DNA from: Deltaproteobacteria bacterium
GTDB taxonomy: Bacteria > Desulfobacterota > Desulfobacteria > Desulfobacterales > ETH-SRB1
Assembly (NCBI GenBank): GCA_030627405.1
Contig: DAOUSD010000018.1
Span: 1 to 13,524, forward strand
DNA length: 13,524 bases
Reading direction: 5' to 3'
The notes below the pieces were generated by a model. The model had not been told where the DNA came from and ran no database searches. It was given only the letters and a program-made list of their open reading frames with translations. A program made the translations under genes and the position numbers. Positions 1 to 6,254 of the stretch are shown here, in pieces; the stretch's first letter is position 1; each line of letters opens with the position of its first letter.

Positions 1-2
1 CG

Positions 3-248
3 CTTATTATCACTGGTCTTGAGGCACACATTTGTGTGGCGCAAACAGCTTTGCATGCAATATCCGACTACAAAGTCCATGTTGTAAGTGATGCGACATC
101 ATCTCGTTCTAGTCATGATTGGGAGATTGCCTTAAACAGAATGCGGCATAATGGCATTACAATAACATCAACCGAGATGCTTATCTACGAATTGCTTGCA
201 AGAGCCGGGACCCCTGAATTTAGAGAAGCGCTACGACTGATAAAATAG
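3..248 (+). CDS. Isochorismatase-like cysteine hydrolase, 3' end (partial)
   Basis: The open frame enters from the left edge and gives 81 residues before TAG at 246-248. It begins LIITGLEAHICVAQTAL, which is the classic isochorismatase/nicotinamidase-superfamily block around the nucleophilic cysteine (Cys codon at 33-35, in the G-x-E-x-H-x-C-V context). This is followed by the usual strand-helix end with VHVVSDATSSRSSHDWEIAL and a C-terminal helix ITSTEMLIYELLARAGTPEF. Members hydrolyse small amides or isochorismate; the substrate cannot be told from this piece. The in-frame GTG at 36 lies inside the conserved block, so it is not the true start. The gene is separated from the B12 locus by a promoter and riboswitch, so it is probably a separate transcription unit. 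Confidence 0.9.
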   Translation, partial: LIITGLEAHICVAQTALHAISDYKVHVVSDATSSRSSHDWEIALNRMRHNGITITSTEMLIYELLARAGTPEFREALRLIK

Positions 249-309
249 ACAGCCCATCGTTTATGACTGTATTCTTCTATGGGAAAGTCCGCCTGGATTC
301 AAATTTTTC

Positions 310-337
310 TTGACATTGATGTGGCTTTTTATATATT
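310..337 (+). promoter_or_regulatory. Sigma70-like promoter of the cobalamin locus
   Basis: A perfect TTGACA (310-315) is followed after 16 bases by TATATT (332-337). The predicted transcription start, about 7 bases downstream near 344, coincides with the 5' strand of the riboswitch P1 helix. That agreement supports both calls. The promoter would drive the leader and the whole B12 gene series. Confidence 0.7.
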
Positions 338-343
338 GTAATG

Positions 344-515
344 ATGTTATATGATGCCCCATGGGGCTTAATAGGGAATCCCGTGCAAATCGGGAGCGGG
401 CCCGCCGCTGTAATCGGGGACGAACGCCGCAATTGATGCCACTGCCTGGCAAAAGCCAGGAGGGAAGGCGCGGCAAGTAGGAGGATCCGAGAGCCAGAAG
501 ACCTGTCTGTAACAT
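344..515 (+). ncRNA. Cobalamin riboswitch (aptamer)
   Basis: The conserved cobalamin-aptamer blocks occur in order. These are TTAATAGGGAATCCCGTGCAA near 368-388 (core P2/P3 region), GCCGCTGTAATC (404-415), GCCACTG (438-444), a perfect 6-bp hairpin CCTGGC-AAAA-GCCAGG (445-460), and the B12 box AGCCAGAAGACCTG (492-505). A closing P1 helix forms between 344-351 and 508-515 (8 pairs, one G-U). The aptamer binds a cobalamin in the nascent RNA. A terminator lies 65 bases downstream, so the likely mode is transcriptional: cobalamin bound gives termination, none gives read-through into the uptake and synthesis genes. I could not define the antiterminator pairing or the distal kissing-loop hairpin with confidence. 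Confidence 0.95.
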
Positions 516-579
516 ATGGTGTGAATTTCGTGGACTTTTAAAAGCGCACTATTGGATTTTGAGGATAAAAAAGGGATAT

Positions 580-616
580 CCCCGGATCGATTAATTTCGA
601 TTCGGGGTTTTTTTTT
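580..616 (+). terminator. Intrinsic terminator, riboswitch expression platform
   Basis: An 11-bp stem CCCCGGATCGA (580-590) pairs with TCGATTCGGGG (597-607), with one G-U pair and a TTAATT loop. It is followed by nine T residues (608-616). It lies 65 bases after the aptamer and 34 bases before the first start codon, the usual position of a riboswitch-controlled terminator. The short palindrome GGGATATCCC (573-582) overlaps the 5' arm and could compete with it, but it is too weak to call the antiterminator. Confidence 0.9.
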
Positions 617-649
617 GCCCCAGGCTATAAGACACGAAGGAGGTGAAAA

Positions 650-910
650 ATGAAGACAGGGGTAATTGTTTACGTTGTTGGAAAAGAAAACATAGAAAAA
701 GATTTTGATATGACAGAAGCGGTTAAGAACTTAAAGATCAAGGCAGATAAGGTGGAGATTGTCTCTTCAATATCCGGCCATTTCGATGTCATGGACGCAT
801 GGTGGTTGCTGACAACAAAGGGGATGAAACGCATTGTTTGTTTGATTGCTGAGAATGCCAATGATTCAGGGCTTAGGCTTACGGGACGTGAGATCCAATT
901 GTGTGAGTGA
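650..910 (+). CDS. Small conserved-looking protein of unknown function, first gene of the B12 operon
   Basis: An 86-residue ORF with a near-perfect Shine-Dalgarno AAGGAGGTGA (637-646) just before ATG 650, so translation is well supported. I do not recognise the family. It begins with a hydrophobic strand (TGVIVYVVG), then a Lys/Asp-rich charged stretch, then a second strand (KVEIVSSISG), a helix around DVMDAWWLL and a third strand (RIVCLIAENA). This suggests a small alpha/beta fold. There is no signal peptide or membrane segment, and only two Cys (about residues 64 and 85). It lies 27 bases before cbiK and directly after the riboswitch terminator, so it is the first gene under B12 control. 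A role in cobalt or tetrapyrrole handling is only a guess from position. Confidence 0.75.
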   Translation: MKTGVIVYVVGKENIEKDFDMTEAVKNLKIKADKVEIVSSISGHFDVMDAWWLLTTKGMKRIVCLIAENANDSGLRLTGREIQLCE

Positions 911-937
911 TAAATAACCTTAAAGGAGGATGTAATT

Positions 938-1819
938 ATGAAAAGGAAAATTACTATTTTAGTTTTTTCTCTTATTTTAACCATGACTTTATGTACTGTT
1001 GTTGCAGCCGAAGGCCATGGGCACAAACAACCCATGAAAAAAGGAATCTTGCTGGTTGCCTTTGGTTCCAGCATGTCTGAAGCACAGGTTTCTTTTAAAA
1101 ACATTGACAAAAGGGTAAAAAATGCTTTCCCGGGCGTGCCGGTGAGATGGGCATATACTTCACATATCATACGCCATAAATTAGCAAAAGAAGGCAAGCA
1201 ATTAGATTCCACGGAGATGGCTCTGGCAAAGATGATGGATGATGGATTTACCCATGTGGCAGTACAGTCTTTGCACACCATAGCCGGAGAAGAATACCAC
1301 GAACTTGTACAGAATGCCTATGCATTTGGGCAGATGTCAGGAGGCTTTGAGCGTATTCTTGTAGGCTACCCCCTTCTTGGGAAAGAAGATGATCTTGTAA
1401 AAGTAACGGAAACAATTATCAAGAATATACCAAAAGACAGAAAAAAGGAAGATGCGGTTGTACTAATGGGCCATGGTACTCACCATCCGGGAAATGCATT
1501 TTACGCTGCCATGATGTATCATTTCCAACAAAAAGACCCGAATATCTTTGTGGGTACTGTTGAAGGTGCGCCAACCATAGATGATATTAAAGGTTTACTT
1601 CTTAAGAAAAAAATCAAAAAAGCCTATCTTATGCCCTTTATGTCGGTGGCAGGTGATCATGCCCGAAATGACATGGCGGGAGATGAAGATGATTCATGGA
1701 AGAGCATACTTACAAAGGCTGGGATAAAGTGCGTGCCTGTGCTTAAAGGAACGGCTGAATATAATGACATTGTTGATATCTGGGTCGCACATTTAAAGAC
1801 AGTATTGGTGCATTTTTAA
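938..1819 (+). CDS. cbiK: Exported sirohydrochlorin cobaltochelatase (CbiK, periplasmic CbiK-P type)
   Basis: 293 residues. Residues 1-24 form a Sec signal peptide (KRK, hydrophobic ILVFSLILTMTL, cleavage after VAA), followed by a His-containing mature start EGHGHKQP. From residue 36 the chelatase fold begins (GILLVAFGSS). The family motifs are SLHTIAGEEYHEL (111-123), MGHGTHH (177-183), VEGAPT (208-213) and AGDHARNDMAGD (238-249). H179, E209 and H241 have the 30- and 32-residue spacing of the metal-site His/Glu/His of Desulfovibrio vulgaris CbiKP as I remember it (154/184/216); at the same offset H121 would match its inter-subunit haem ligand. CbiK inserts Co(II) into sirohydrochlorin or precorrin-2. 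Export is unexpected for a cytoplasmic substrate; the following importer genes suggest a joint role. Strong SD AAGGAGG at 923-929. Confidence 0.93.
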   Translation: MKRKITILVFSLILTMTLCTVVAAEGHGHKQPMKKGILLVAFGSSMSEAQVSFKNIDKRVKNAFPGVPVRWAYTSHIIRHKLAKEGKQLDSTEMALAKMMDDGFTHVAVQSLHTIAGEEYHELVQNAYAFGQMSGGFERILVGYPLLGKEDDLVKVTETIIKNIPKDRKKEDAVVLMGHGTHHPGNAFYAAMMYHFQQKDPNIFVGTVEGAPTIDDIKGLLLKKKIKKAYLMPFMSVAGDHARNDMAGDEDDSWKSILTKAGIKCVPVLKGTAEYNDIVDIWVAHLKTVLVHF

Positions 1820-1825
1820 AAAAGA

Positions 1826-2914
1826 ATGACAATAAAAGTACAGAAAAAATCGCACGGCTTCAAAAACAGGCTTCAAAAGGCGACTGGAATCCAGATATTG
1901 CTGTTGACCATGGCTTTGAGCGGGTTAATTGTAATTTCCGCATGTATGGGATATATCCATCTTTCTTTTATTGATGTAGCAAAAATTATTTTTGCTAAAA
2001 TATTCGGTCAAACAAGTCTTCTTGAACAAATGGATGAAATCCTTCCTGTAGTTGTGATAGATGTGCGTTTGCCGCGCATATTAACTGCCGCAGTGGTAGG
2101 AGGAGGACTTGCAGTATCAGGCGCTGTTTTTCAAGGCATCCTGCTTAATCCTTTGGCTGATCCATACACACTGGGGGTATCTGCAGGTGCCGCCTTTGGA
2201 GCTTCTCTGGCATTTTTTTTTAATATCGTACTTTTTGATCAAATTGGCCTGGGTGCCTGTTCTGTTCCTGTTTTTGCTTTCATAGGCGCGGCCGGAACCT
2301 TGTTTTTCGTTATCTATCTTTCATCTGCCGGCGGAGGTTTATCATCCAACAACCTGATTCTCTCCGGAATAATAGTTGCTGCTATTCTGTCAGCCGGAAT
2401 AAGTTTTTTAAAGTATGTGGCTGACGAGCAGGTTTCAATAATTATCTTCTGGCTTATGGGAAGTTTTGCTTCAAGGACATGGGCGGATGTCTTTATAACA
2501 TCTTCATTTTTATGTCTCGGGTTTTTAATCATTATTTTTTATGCAAGAGATCTTAATTTAATGTCTCTTGGCAACAGAACAGCTTCTTCCCTGGGCGTGG
2601 ACACCGGAAAGTTGACCCTTATTCTTCTTGTTACCGCATCACTGATAACTGCAATCTGTGTTTCCGTATCGGGAATTATAGGATTTGTAGGACTTCTGGT
2701 TCCTCATATGGTGAGGTTTTTAACCGGGCCGGATAACCGAAAACTGATTCCGGTTTCAATGCTGGCCGGAGCCATACTGTTATTGTGTGCTGATACAGTA
2801 ACCAGAGCTATTCTTCCCAGTGAAATTCCAATAGGTGTGCTTACAGCATTGATAGGCGGGCCTTTTTTCTGCTATATTTTTCGAAAAAGGCAAGTGGCAG
2901 GGACAGATAGTTGA
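1826..2914 (+). CDS. btuC: FecCD/BtuC-family ABC transporter permease (corrinoid-type importer)
   Basis: 362 residues, about the usual length of FecCD/BtuC permeases, with roughly ten hydrophobic segments after a basic N-terminus. The family signatures are clear. VSGAVFQGILLNPLADPYTL (about 95-114) is followed by GVSAGAAFGAS. Near the C-terminus, GIIGFVGLLVPHMVRFLTGP (about 286-305) is the loop contacting the ATPase, and IPIGVLTALIGGPFF closes the fold. It would form the inner-membrane channel of a type II importer for cobalamin, haem or siderophores; the B12 riboswitch and flanking cbi genes favour corrinoids. It starts 6 bases after cbiK and overlaps the next gene by a few bases if that gene uses its TTG start. 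The SD is weak, so coupling to cbiK translation is likely. The substrate is inferred from context only. Confidence 0.9.
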   Translation: MTIKVQKKSHGFKNRLQKATGIQILLLTMALSGLIVISACMGYIHLSFIDVAKIIFAKIFGQTSLLEQMDEILPVVVIDVRLPRILTAAVVGGGLAVSGAVFQGILLNPLADPYTLGVSAGAAFGASLAFFFNIVLFDQIGLGACSVPVFAFIGAAGTLFFVIYLSSAGGGLSSNNLILSGIIVAAILSAGISFLKYVADEQVSIIIFWLMGSFASRTWADVFITSSFLCLGFLIIIFYARDLNLMSLGNRTASSLGVDTGKLTLILLVTASLITAICVSVSGIIGFVGLLVPHMVRFLTGPDNRKLIPVSMLAGAILLLCADTVTRAILPSEIPIGVLTALIGGPFFCYIFRKRQVAGTDS

Positions 2915-3690
2915 ACATGACAATTGAAATTAAAAGACTGTCATTTTTTCATAAAGAGAGGAGGGTAATAGACGACCTTACTATCGACATCGAAACCGGA
3001 AAATTTTACGGGATAATAGGTCCAAATGGTTGTGGAAAGACCACCCTCGTCGATCTTATTACAAAACACAAGAAACCTGTATCCGGAAACATCACTTATA
3101 AAGGGAAAGATCTTTCTTTATATTCAAAAAAAGAATTATCAATGGAAATAGCTCTGGTCCCTCAGAATTTTTATATAAACTTTCCGTTTACAGTTGAAGA
3201 AATTGTCATGATGGGGCGATATCCATATATTCCCAGGTTTTCTGTTCCGTCTCCGGAAGATTACAGGATTGTATATGACATTATGAAAAAAACCGGAATT
3301 TATAAATTTAAGGATCGCTTTATTACGGAACTTAGCTCAGGAGAGAGGCAGCGGGTAGTTTTTGCCAGGGCGCTTGCTCAGGATACGCCGGTTCTGATTT
3401 TAGATGAGGCGACCTCAAATCTGGATGTTAATTATTCCTTAAACCTTCTCAAGATTGCAGCACAAAGGGTTAGCAAAGAAGAAAGGACTGTGATTGCGGT
3501 GCTGCAGGACATTAATCTTGCGGCAATCTACTGCGACTATCTGTTATTTATAAAACAGGGGAGTATCGTTGCCCATGGAAATACTGATGAAATTTTAAAC
3601 CGGGATACGCTTCAATCTGTTTTTGATGTAGATGCAAAAGTATATTTTGAACCCTATTCCGATTCCATGCAGGTTGTTTTTAAAAAATAA
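2911..3690 (+). CDS. btuD: ABC transporter ATPase subunit (BtuD/FepC family)
   Basis: 259 residues from TTG 2911, which overlaps the permease stop (TTGA) and has AGGGA about 8 bases upstream. ATG 2917 is an alternative start (257 residues). Walker A is GPNGCGKTT (37-45), the Q-loop Gln is Q85, the signature LSSGE (141-145), Walker B VLILDE (161-166) and the D-loop NLD (170-172). The H-loop position reads VLQDIN, with Q199 where the family normally has His (VxHDxN); this is unusual for an active importer ATPase. The layout otherwise matches FepC/BtuD/HmuV proteins that power FecCD-type permeases. It is a cytoplasmic partner of the preceding permease and the following binding protein. Confidence 0.92.
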   Translation: MNMTIEIKRLSFFHKERRVIDDLTIDIETGKFYGIIGPNGCGKTTLVDLITKHKKPVSGNITYKGKDLSLYSKKELSMEIALVPQNFYINFPFTVEEIVMMGRYPYIPRFSVPSPEDYRIVYDIMKKTGIYKFKDRFITELSSGERQRVVFARALAQDTPVLILDEATSNLDVNYSLNLLKIAAQRVSKEERTVIAVLQDINLAAIYCDYLLFIKQGSIVAHGNTDEILNRDTLQSVFDVDAKVYFEPYSDSMQVVFKK

Positions 3691-3712
3691 GGTAAATACT
3701 CAGGTGGATAGG

Positions 3713-4672
3713 GTGAAGGCTGAATTGTTACATTATTTTAAATATATAAAAGTACTGACTATTATTTTATCTTGTTTATCAGTCGTAGTTTATGCTCAGG
3801 ACTATACAAAATCTTTTGGCGTTGCGGGTGAAAGGATTGTAGTTGATCAAAACGGCAGGAGGATTCCGGTTGAAAAGAAGTTTTCGCGCATTATTTCTCT
3901 TTACGGCGCACATACTGAAAACCTGTTTGCATTGGGGCTGAATAAAGAGATAATCGGTGTTTCCAGGCATGAAGTTTTTCCTCCTGAAGCTATGAAAAAG
4001 GCTGTTTTCTCATATCATGATGATCCGGAAAAATTTTTAGCAGCCGGCCCGGATCTGGTTTTGATAAGACCAATGATTGATCGAGGGTATCCTGACCTTA
4101 TGGCAAGGCTTGAAAAAAGCGGGATCACGGTCGCATCTTTGCAGCCCGGCACGGTCGATGATATGTTCAATTACTGGATGGCGCTTGGAATCCTTACAGG
4201 AAAACAGGAAGAAGCATCAGAGATGATCAGGGGTTTTAAGGAAAGCGTGTCTGTTTTTAAATCGTTAACAAAGACTGTGTGCAGAAAAAAAAGAGTTTAT
4301 TTTGAGGCTATACACAGCAAAATGAAGACTTTTTCACCCAATTCAATGGCGATCTTTGCGCTTGAAACAGCAGGGGGAATAAACATCGCCAATGATGCAA
4401 AATCGGTAAGAGGCACAAATATAGCTGCCTACGGAAAGGAGCGCATATTGTCTAAAGCTTGTGAAATAGATGTTTATCTTGCGCAATCCGGAGCTATGAA
4501 CCGCCCCACAATATCTCTTATTAAAAAAGAACCGGGCTTTAAAGTAATAAAGGCAATAAAAGAAAATAAAATATATATTATCGATGAGATGATTGTATCG
4601 CGACCGACTTTAAGGCTTCTTAAAGGAATATATGAAATCGGCAAAATCCTTTATCCTGATGTTTTTACCTAA
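3713..4672 (+). CDS. btuF: Periplasmic corrinoid/metal-chelate binding protein (BtuF/FepB type)
   Basis: About 319 residues from GTG 3713, which has AGGTGG (3702-3707) 5 bases upstream. The frame stays open further upstream, but only into the preceding ATPase gene. The N-terminus is a signal peptide with KYIK, hydrophobic VLTIILSCLSVVV and a likely cut after VYA. The type III periplasmic-binding-protein fold follows: RIISLYGAHTENLFALGL, then EIIGVSR, PDLVLIR, SGITVASLQPGTVDDM and a long central helix with GILTGKQEEA. The C-terminal lobe holds YLAQSGAMNRPT and the end KIYIIDE...RPTLRLLKGIYEIGKIL. It delivers ligand to the preceding permease and ATPase; corrinoid is the likely ligand from context, though haem or an Fe chelate is not excluded. 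The stop codon lies within an inverted repeat. Confidence 0.85.
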   Translation: MKAELLHYFKYIKVLTIILSCLSVVVYAQDYTKSFGVAGERIVVDQNGRRIPVEKKFSRIISLYGAHTENLFALGLNKEIIGVSRHEVFPPEAMKKAVFSYHDDPEKFLAAGPDLVLIRPMIDRGYPDLMARLEKSGITVASLQPGTVDDMFNYWMALGILTGKQEEASEMIRGFKESVSVFKSLTKTVCRKKRVYFEAIHSKMKTFSPNSMAIFALETAGGINIANDAKSVRGTNIAAYGKERILSKACEIDVYLAQSGAMNRPTISLIKKEPGFKVIKAIKENKIYIIDEMIVSRPTLRLLKGIYEIGKILYPDVFT

Positions 4673-4733
4673 GTTGAACGATTTTTGGGGAAGAGATCAG
4701 TGCAGATCAAGCCAAAAATCGCTCAATTTAGGT
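4667..4733 (+). repeat. Long imperfect inverted repeat overlapping the btuF stop codon
   Basis: A 22-base left arm (4667-4688, from ACCTAAGTTGAACG) matches the reverse complement of the right arm (4712-4733, ending CTCAATTTAGGT) with one G-U and one A-C position, around a 23-base loop. The left arm contains the last sense codon and stop of the binding-protein gene. TTTT at 4733-4736 follows the right arm, so it might act as a weak terminator or an mRNA-stabilising hairpin. The symmetric shape also fits a dispersed palindromic element. Confidence 0.75.
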
Positions 4734-4783
4734 TTTAGTGAAGATGCCCTTTCTTTTCCATAAACGAGAAAGATGTTGAAATA

Positions 4784-5392
4784 ATGAAACCAGAAGAGAT
4801 TGAAGAGTTAAGTTTCAAAATAATAGATAAAGAAGCTCCTCCACATCATTTTTCTTTTGATCAGTGGTCTATTGTGCGAAGGATGATACATACATCGGCC
4901 GATTTTGAATATGTGGAATCTGTTCGTTTTCACAAACATGCCATAGCCAGGGGGCTGGAGGCTATAAAAAATGGAGAAAATATTATTACGGATACCAACA
5001 TGGCAAGAGTGGGAATCAGAAAAAGCGATCTTGAACGATTCGGCACAGAAGTCAAATGTTTTATGACTGATTCCGAAGTAGGCCGGATCGCATTAAAAAC
5101 CGGAACTACCAAGGCAAAAGCAGCAGTTGATGCAGCCATACCGGACATGGAAAATGGCATTTATGTGATTGGAAATGCTCCCACAGCCCTTTTGCGGCTT
5201 ATTGAACTCGTAAAAAGGAAAAAGGCAAAACCGGCTCTGATCATAGGACTTCCAGTGGGGTTTGTAAATGCTGCGGAATCGAAAGCTAATCTCATCGCAA
5301 TGGACCAACAACCCTATATTTCTAATATTGGAAGGAAGGGCGGTTCAAACATTGCCGCAAGTGTGGTAAATGCCCTGGCAAAACTGGTATAG
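4784..5392 (+). CDS. cbiC: Cobalt-precorrin-8 methylmutase
   Basis: 202 residues, normal length for CbiC/CobH. It catalyses the 1,5-sigmatropic shift of the methyl group from C11 to C12, giving cobyrinate, the last corrin-ring step. The family residues are clear: IVRRMIHTSADFEY with H36 at the position of the catalytic His, NIITDTNMARVGI, then IGNAPTALLRL, ALIIGLPVGFVNAAESK and the C-terminal GRKGGSNIAASVVNAL. ATG 4784 gives the expected N-terminus (SFKIIDKE); the ribosome site is weak. The gene is flanked on both sides by long inverted repeats, and its own stop (5390-5392) lies inside the downstream one. Confidence 0.96.
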   Translation: MKPEEIEELSFKIIDKEAPPHHFSFDQWSIVRRMIHTSADFEYVESVRFHKHAIARGLEAIKNGENIITDTNMARVGIRKSDLERFGTEVKCFMTDSEVGRIALKTGTTKAKAAVDAAIPDMENGIYVIGNAPTALLRLIELVKRKKAKPALIIGLPVGFVNAAESKANLIAMDQQPYISNIGRKGGSNIAASVVNALAKLV

Positions 5393-5493
5393 GCTTTAAG
5401 ATAAAGATTTTGGGTGTGTTATCGGTCCTTGACGTACGACGAGTACGCCTTCCTCCCTCTATCCTTCCCAAAATCATTATCTTAAAGCCTATA
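5388..5493 (+). repeat. 27-bp near-perfect inverted repeat overlapping the cbiC stop, with inner hairpin
   Basis: The left arm 5388-5414 (starting TATAGGCTTTAAG) and right arm 5467-5493 (ending CTTAAAGCCTATA) are complementary at 26 of 27 positions. The 52-base centre holds a second perfect palindrome CGTAC-GACGA-GTACG (5433-5447) and a pyrimidine-rich stretch (CCTTCCTCCCTC). The left end supplies the last base pairs and TAG stop of cbiC. There is no T-run after the right arm. The nested structure looks like a small dispersed palindromic element (MITE- or REP-like) rather than a standard terminator. Confidence 0.85.
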
Positions 5494-5516
5494 AATAAGT
5501 GGATGACGAGTATATA

Positions 5517-6254
5517 ATGAACAAAACAAAAACAGGAACTTTATACGGCATAGGCGTTGGACCGGGTGACCCTGATTTGATCACGCTAAAGGCTTCTAAA
5601 GTATTAAATAAGGTGGATGTGATTTTTGCAGCAGCGTCTACAAAAAACAGTTACAGCCTGGCGGTGAGCATTGCCAGACCCCATATTCCTGAAACAACTT
5701 TAGTGAAAATGCTCTCTTTTCCAATGACCAGAAATAAAAAAGAGACTGAAAGGGCATGGAAAGATAATGCCCTGACAATTATAAAAGAGCTTGAACTCGG
5801 GAAAGATGTTGCTTTTCTAAGTTTAGGGGATTGCATGACATATTCCACTTATGGTTATATATTAAAACATATCAGAAAGTCAGCTTCCCATGTGAATATA
5901 AAAACCATACCAGGTATAACTTCATACCAGGCAGCGGCTTCCTGCCTGAATATTCCACTGGTGGAAGGCGAAGAATCACTTTTAATTGTTTCCGGAGCCA
6001 GGGGTGGAGACCATCTGAGGAAGCTTTCAGTCAAGCCGGAATCTGTTGTTTTTCTCAAAGCATACCGAAATATTAAGGACATAGATTCAGCGCTTAATGA
6101 ATCCATGCTATATAATTACAGTGTGGGAGTCTTAAACTGCGGGCTTCCTGAAGAAGAAATTGTAAGGGATATCAAAGAATTTAGTAAAATACAGCCGAAT
6201 TACTGGACACTTATTATTGCAAAACAGAAAAAAAATGACTCAACAAAAAGCTAA
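5517..6254 (+). CDS. cbiL: Cobalt-precorrin-2 C20-methyltransferase
   Basis: 245 residues from ATG 5517; GTG 5499 in the same frame would add six residues (MDDEYI), and neither start has a good ribosome site. It transfers a methyl from S-adenosylmethionine to C20 of (cobalt-)precorrin-2 to give (cobalt-)factor III. The tetrapyrrole methylase signatures are GIGVGPGDPDLITLKA (11-26), the CbiL/CobI-type FLSLGDCMTYSTYGY (about 101-115) and PGITSYQAAAS (about 132-142). This pattern separates it from CbiF and CbiH in the same window. The 3' end overlaps the next gene by 20 bases. Confidence 0.95.
   Translation: MNKTKTGTLYGIGVGPGDPDLITLKASKVLNKVDVIFAAASTKNSYSLAVSIARPHIPETTLVKMLSFPMTRNKKETERAWKDNALTIIKELELGKDVAFLSLGDCMTYSTYGYILKHIRKSASHVNIKTIPGITSYQAAASCLNIPLVEGEESLLIVSGARGGDHLRKLSVKPESVVFLKAYRNIKDIDSALNESMLYNYSVGVLNCGLPEEEIVRDIKEFSKIQPNYWTLIIAKQKKNDSTKS

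Noticed and set aside
253..283. Possible hairpin CCCAT/ATGGG after the hydrolase gene as its terminator
   Set aside because: Only five pairs, a large loop, and no T-run directly after it.
530..549. GTGGACTTTTAAAAGCGCAC as an extra regulatory hairpin between aptamer and terminator
   Set aside because: The symmetry is mostly the palindrome CTTTTAAAAG, with mismatches beside it and no room for a loop; it could be the distal aptamer hairpin but that is not demonstrable by eye.
573..582. GGGATATCCC as riboswitch antiterminator
   Set aside because: It overlaps the terminator 5' arm but would form only three G-C pairs around a four-base loop. A real antiterminator should involve upstream leader sequence I could not identify.
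670..1281. 203-residue open frame on the minus strand
   Set aside because: It is antisense to the 86-residue gene and cbiK, both well supported by strong ribosome sites and cbiK by family motifs. The translated protein shows no recognisable motif.
3632..3712. Start of the periplasmic binding protein at 3632
   Set aside because: It lies within the ATPase gene and would put about 27 residues before the signal peptide. GTG 3713 with AGGTGG upstream places the signal peptide correctly.
4667..5493. The two palindromes around cbiC as ends of one transposon carrying cbiC
   Set aside because: The arm sequences of the two elements are unrelated, there is no transposase, and cbiC fits the operon by function.
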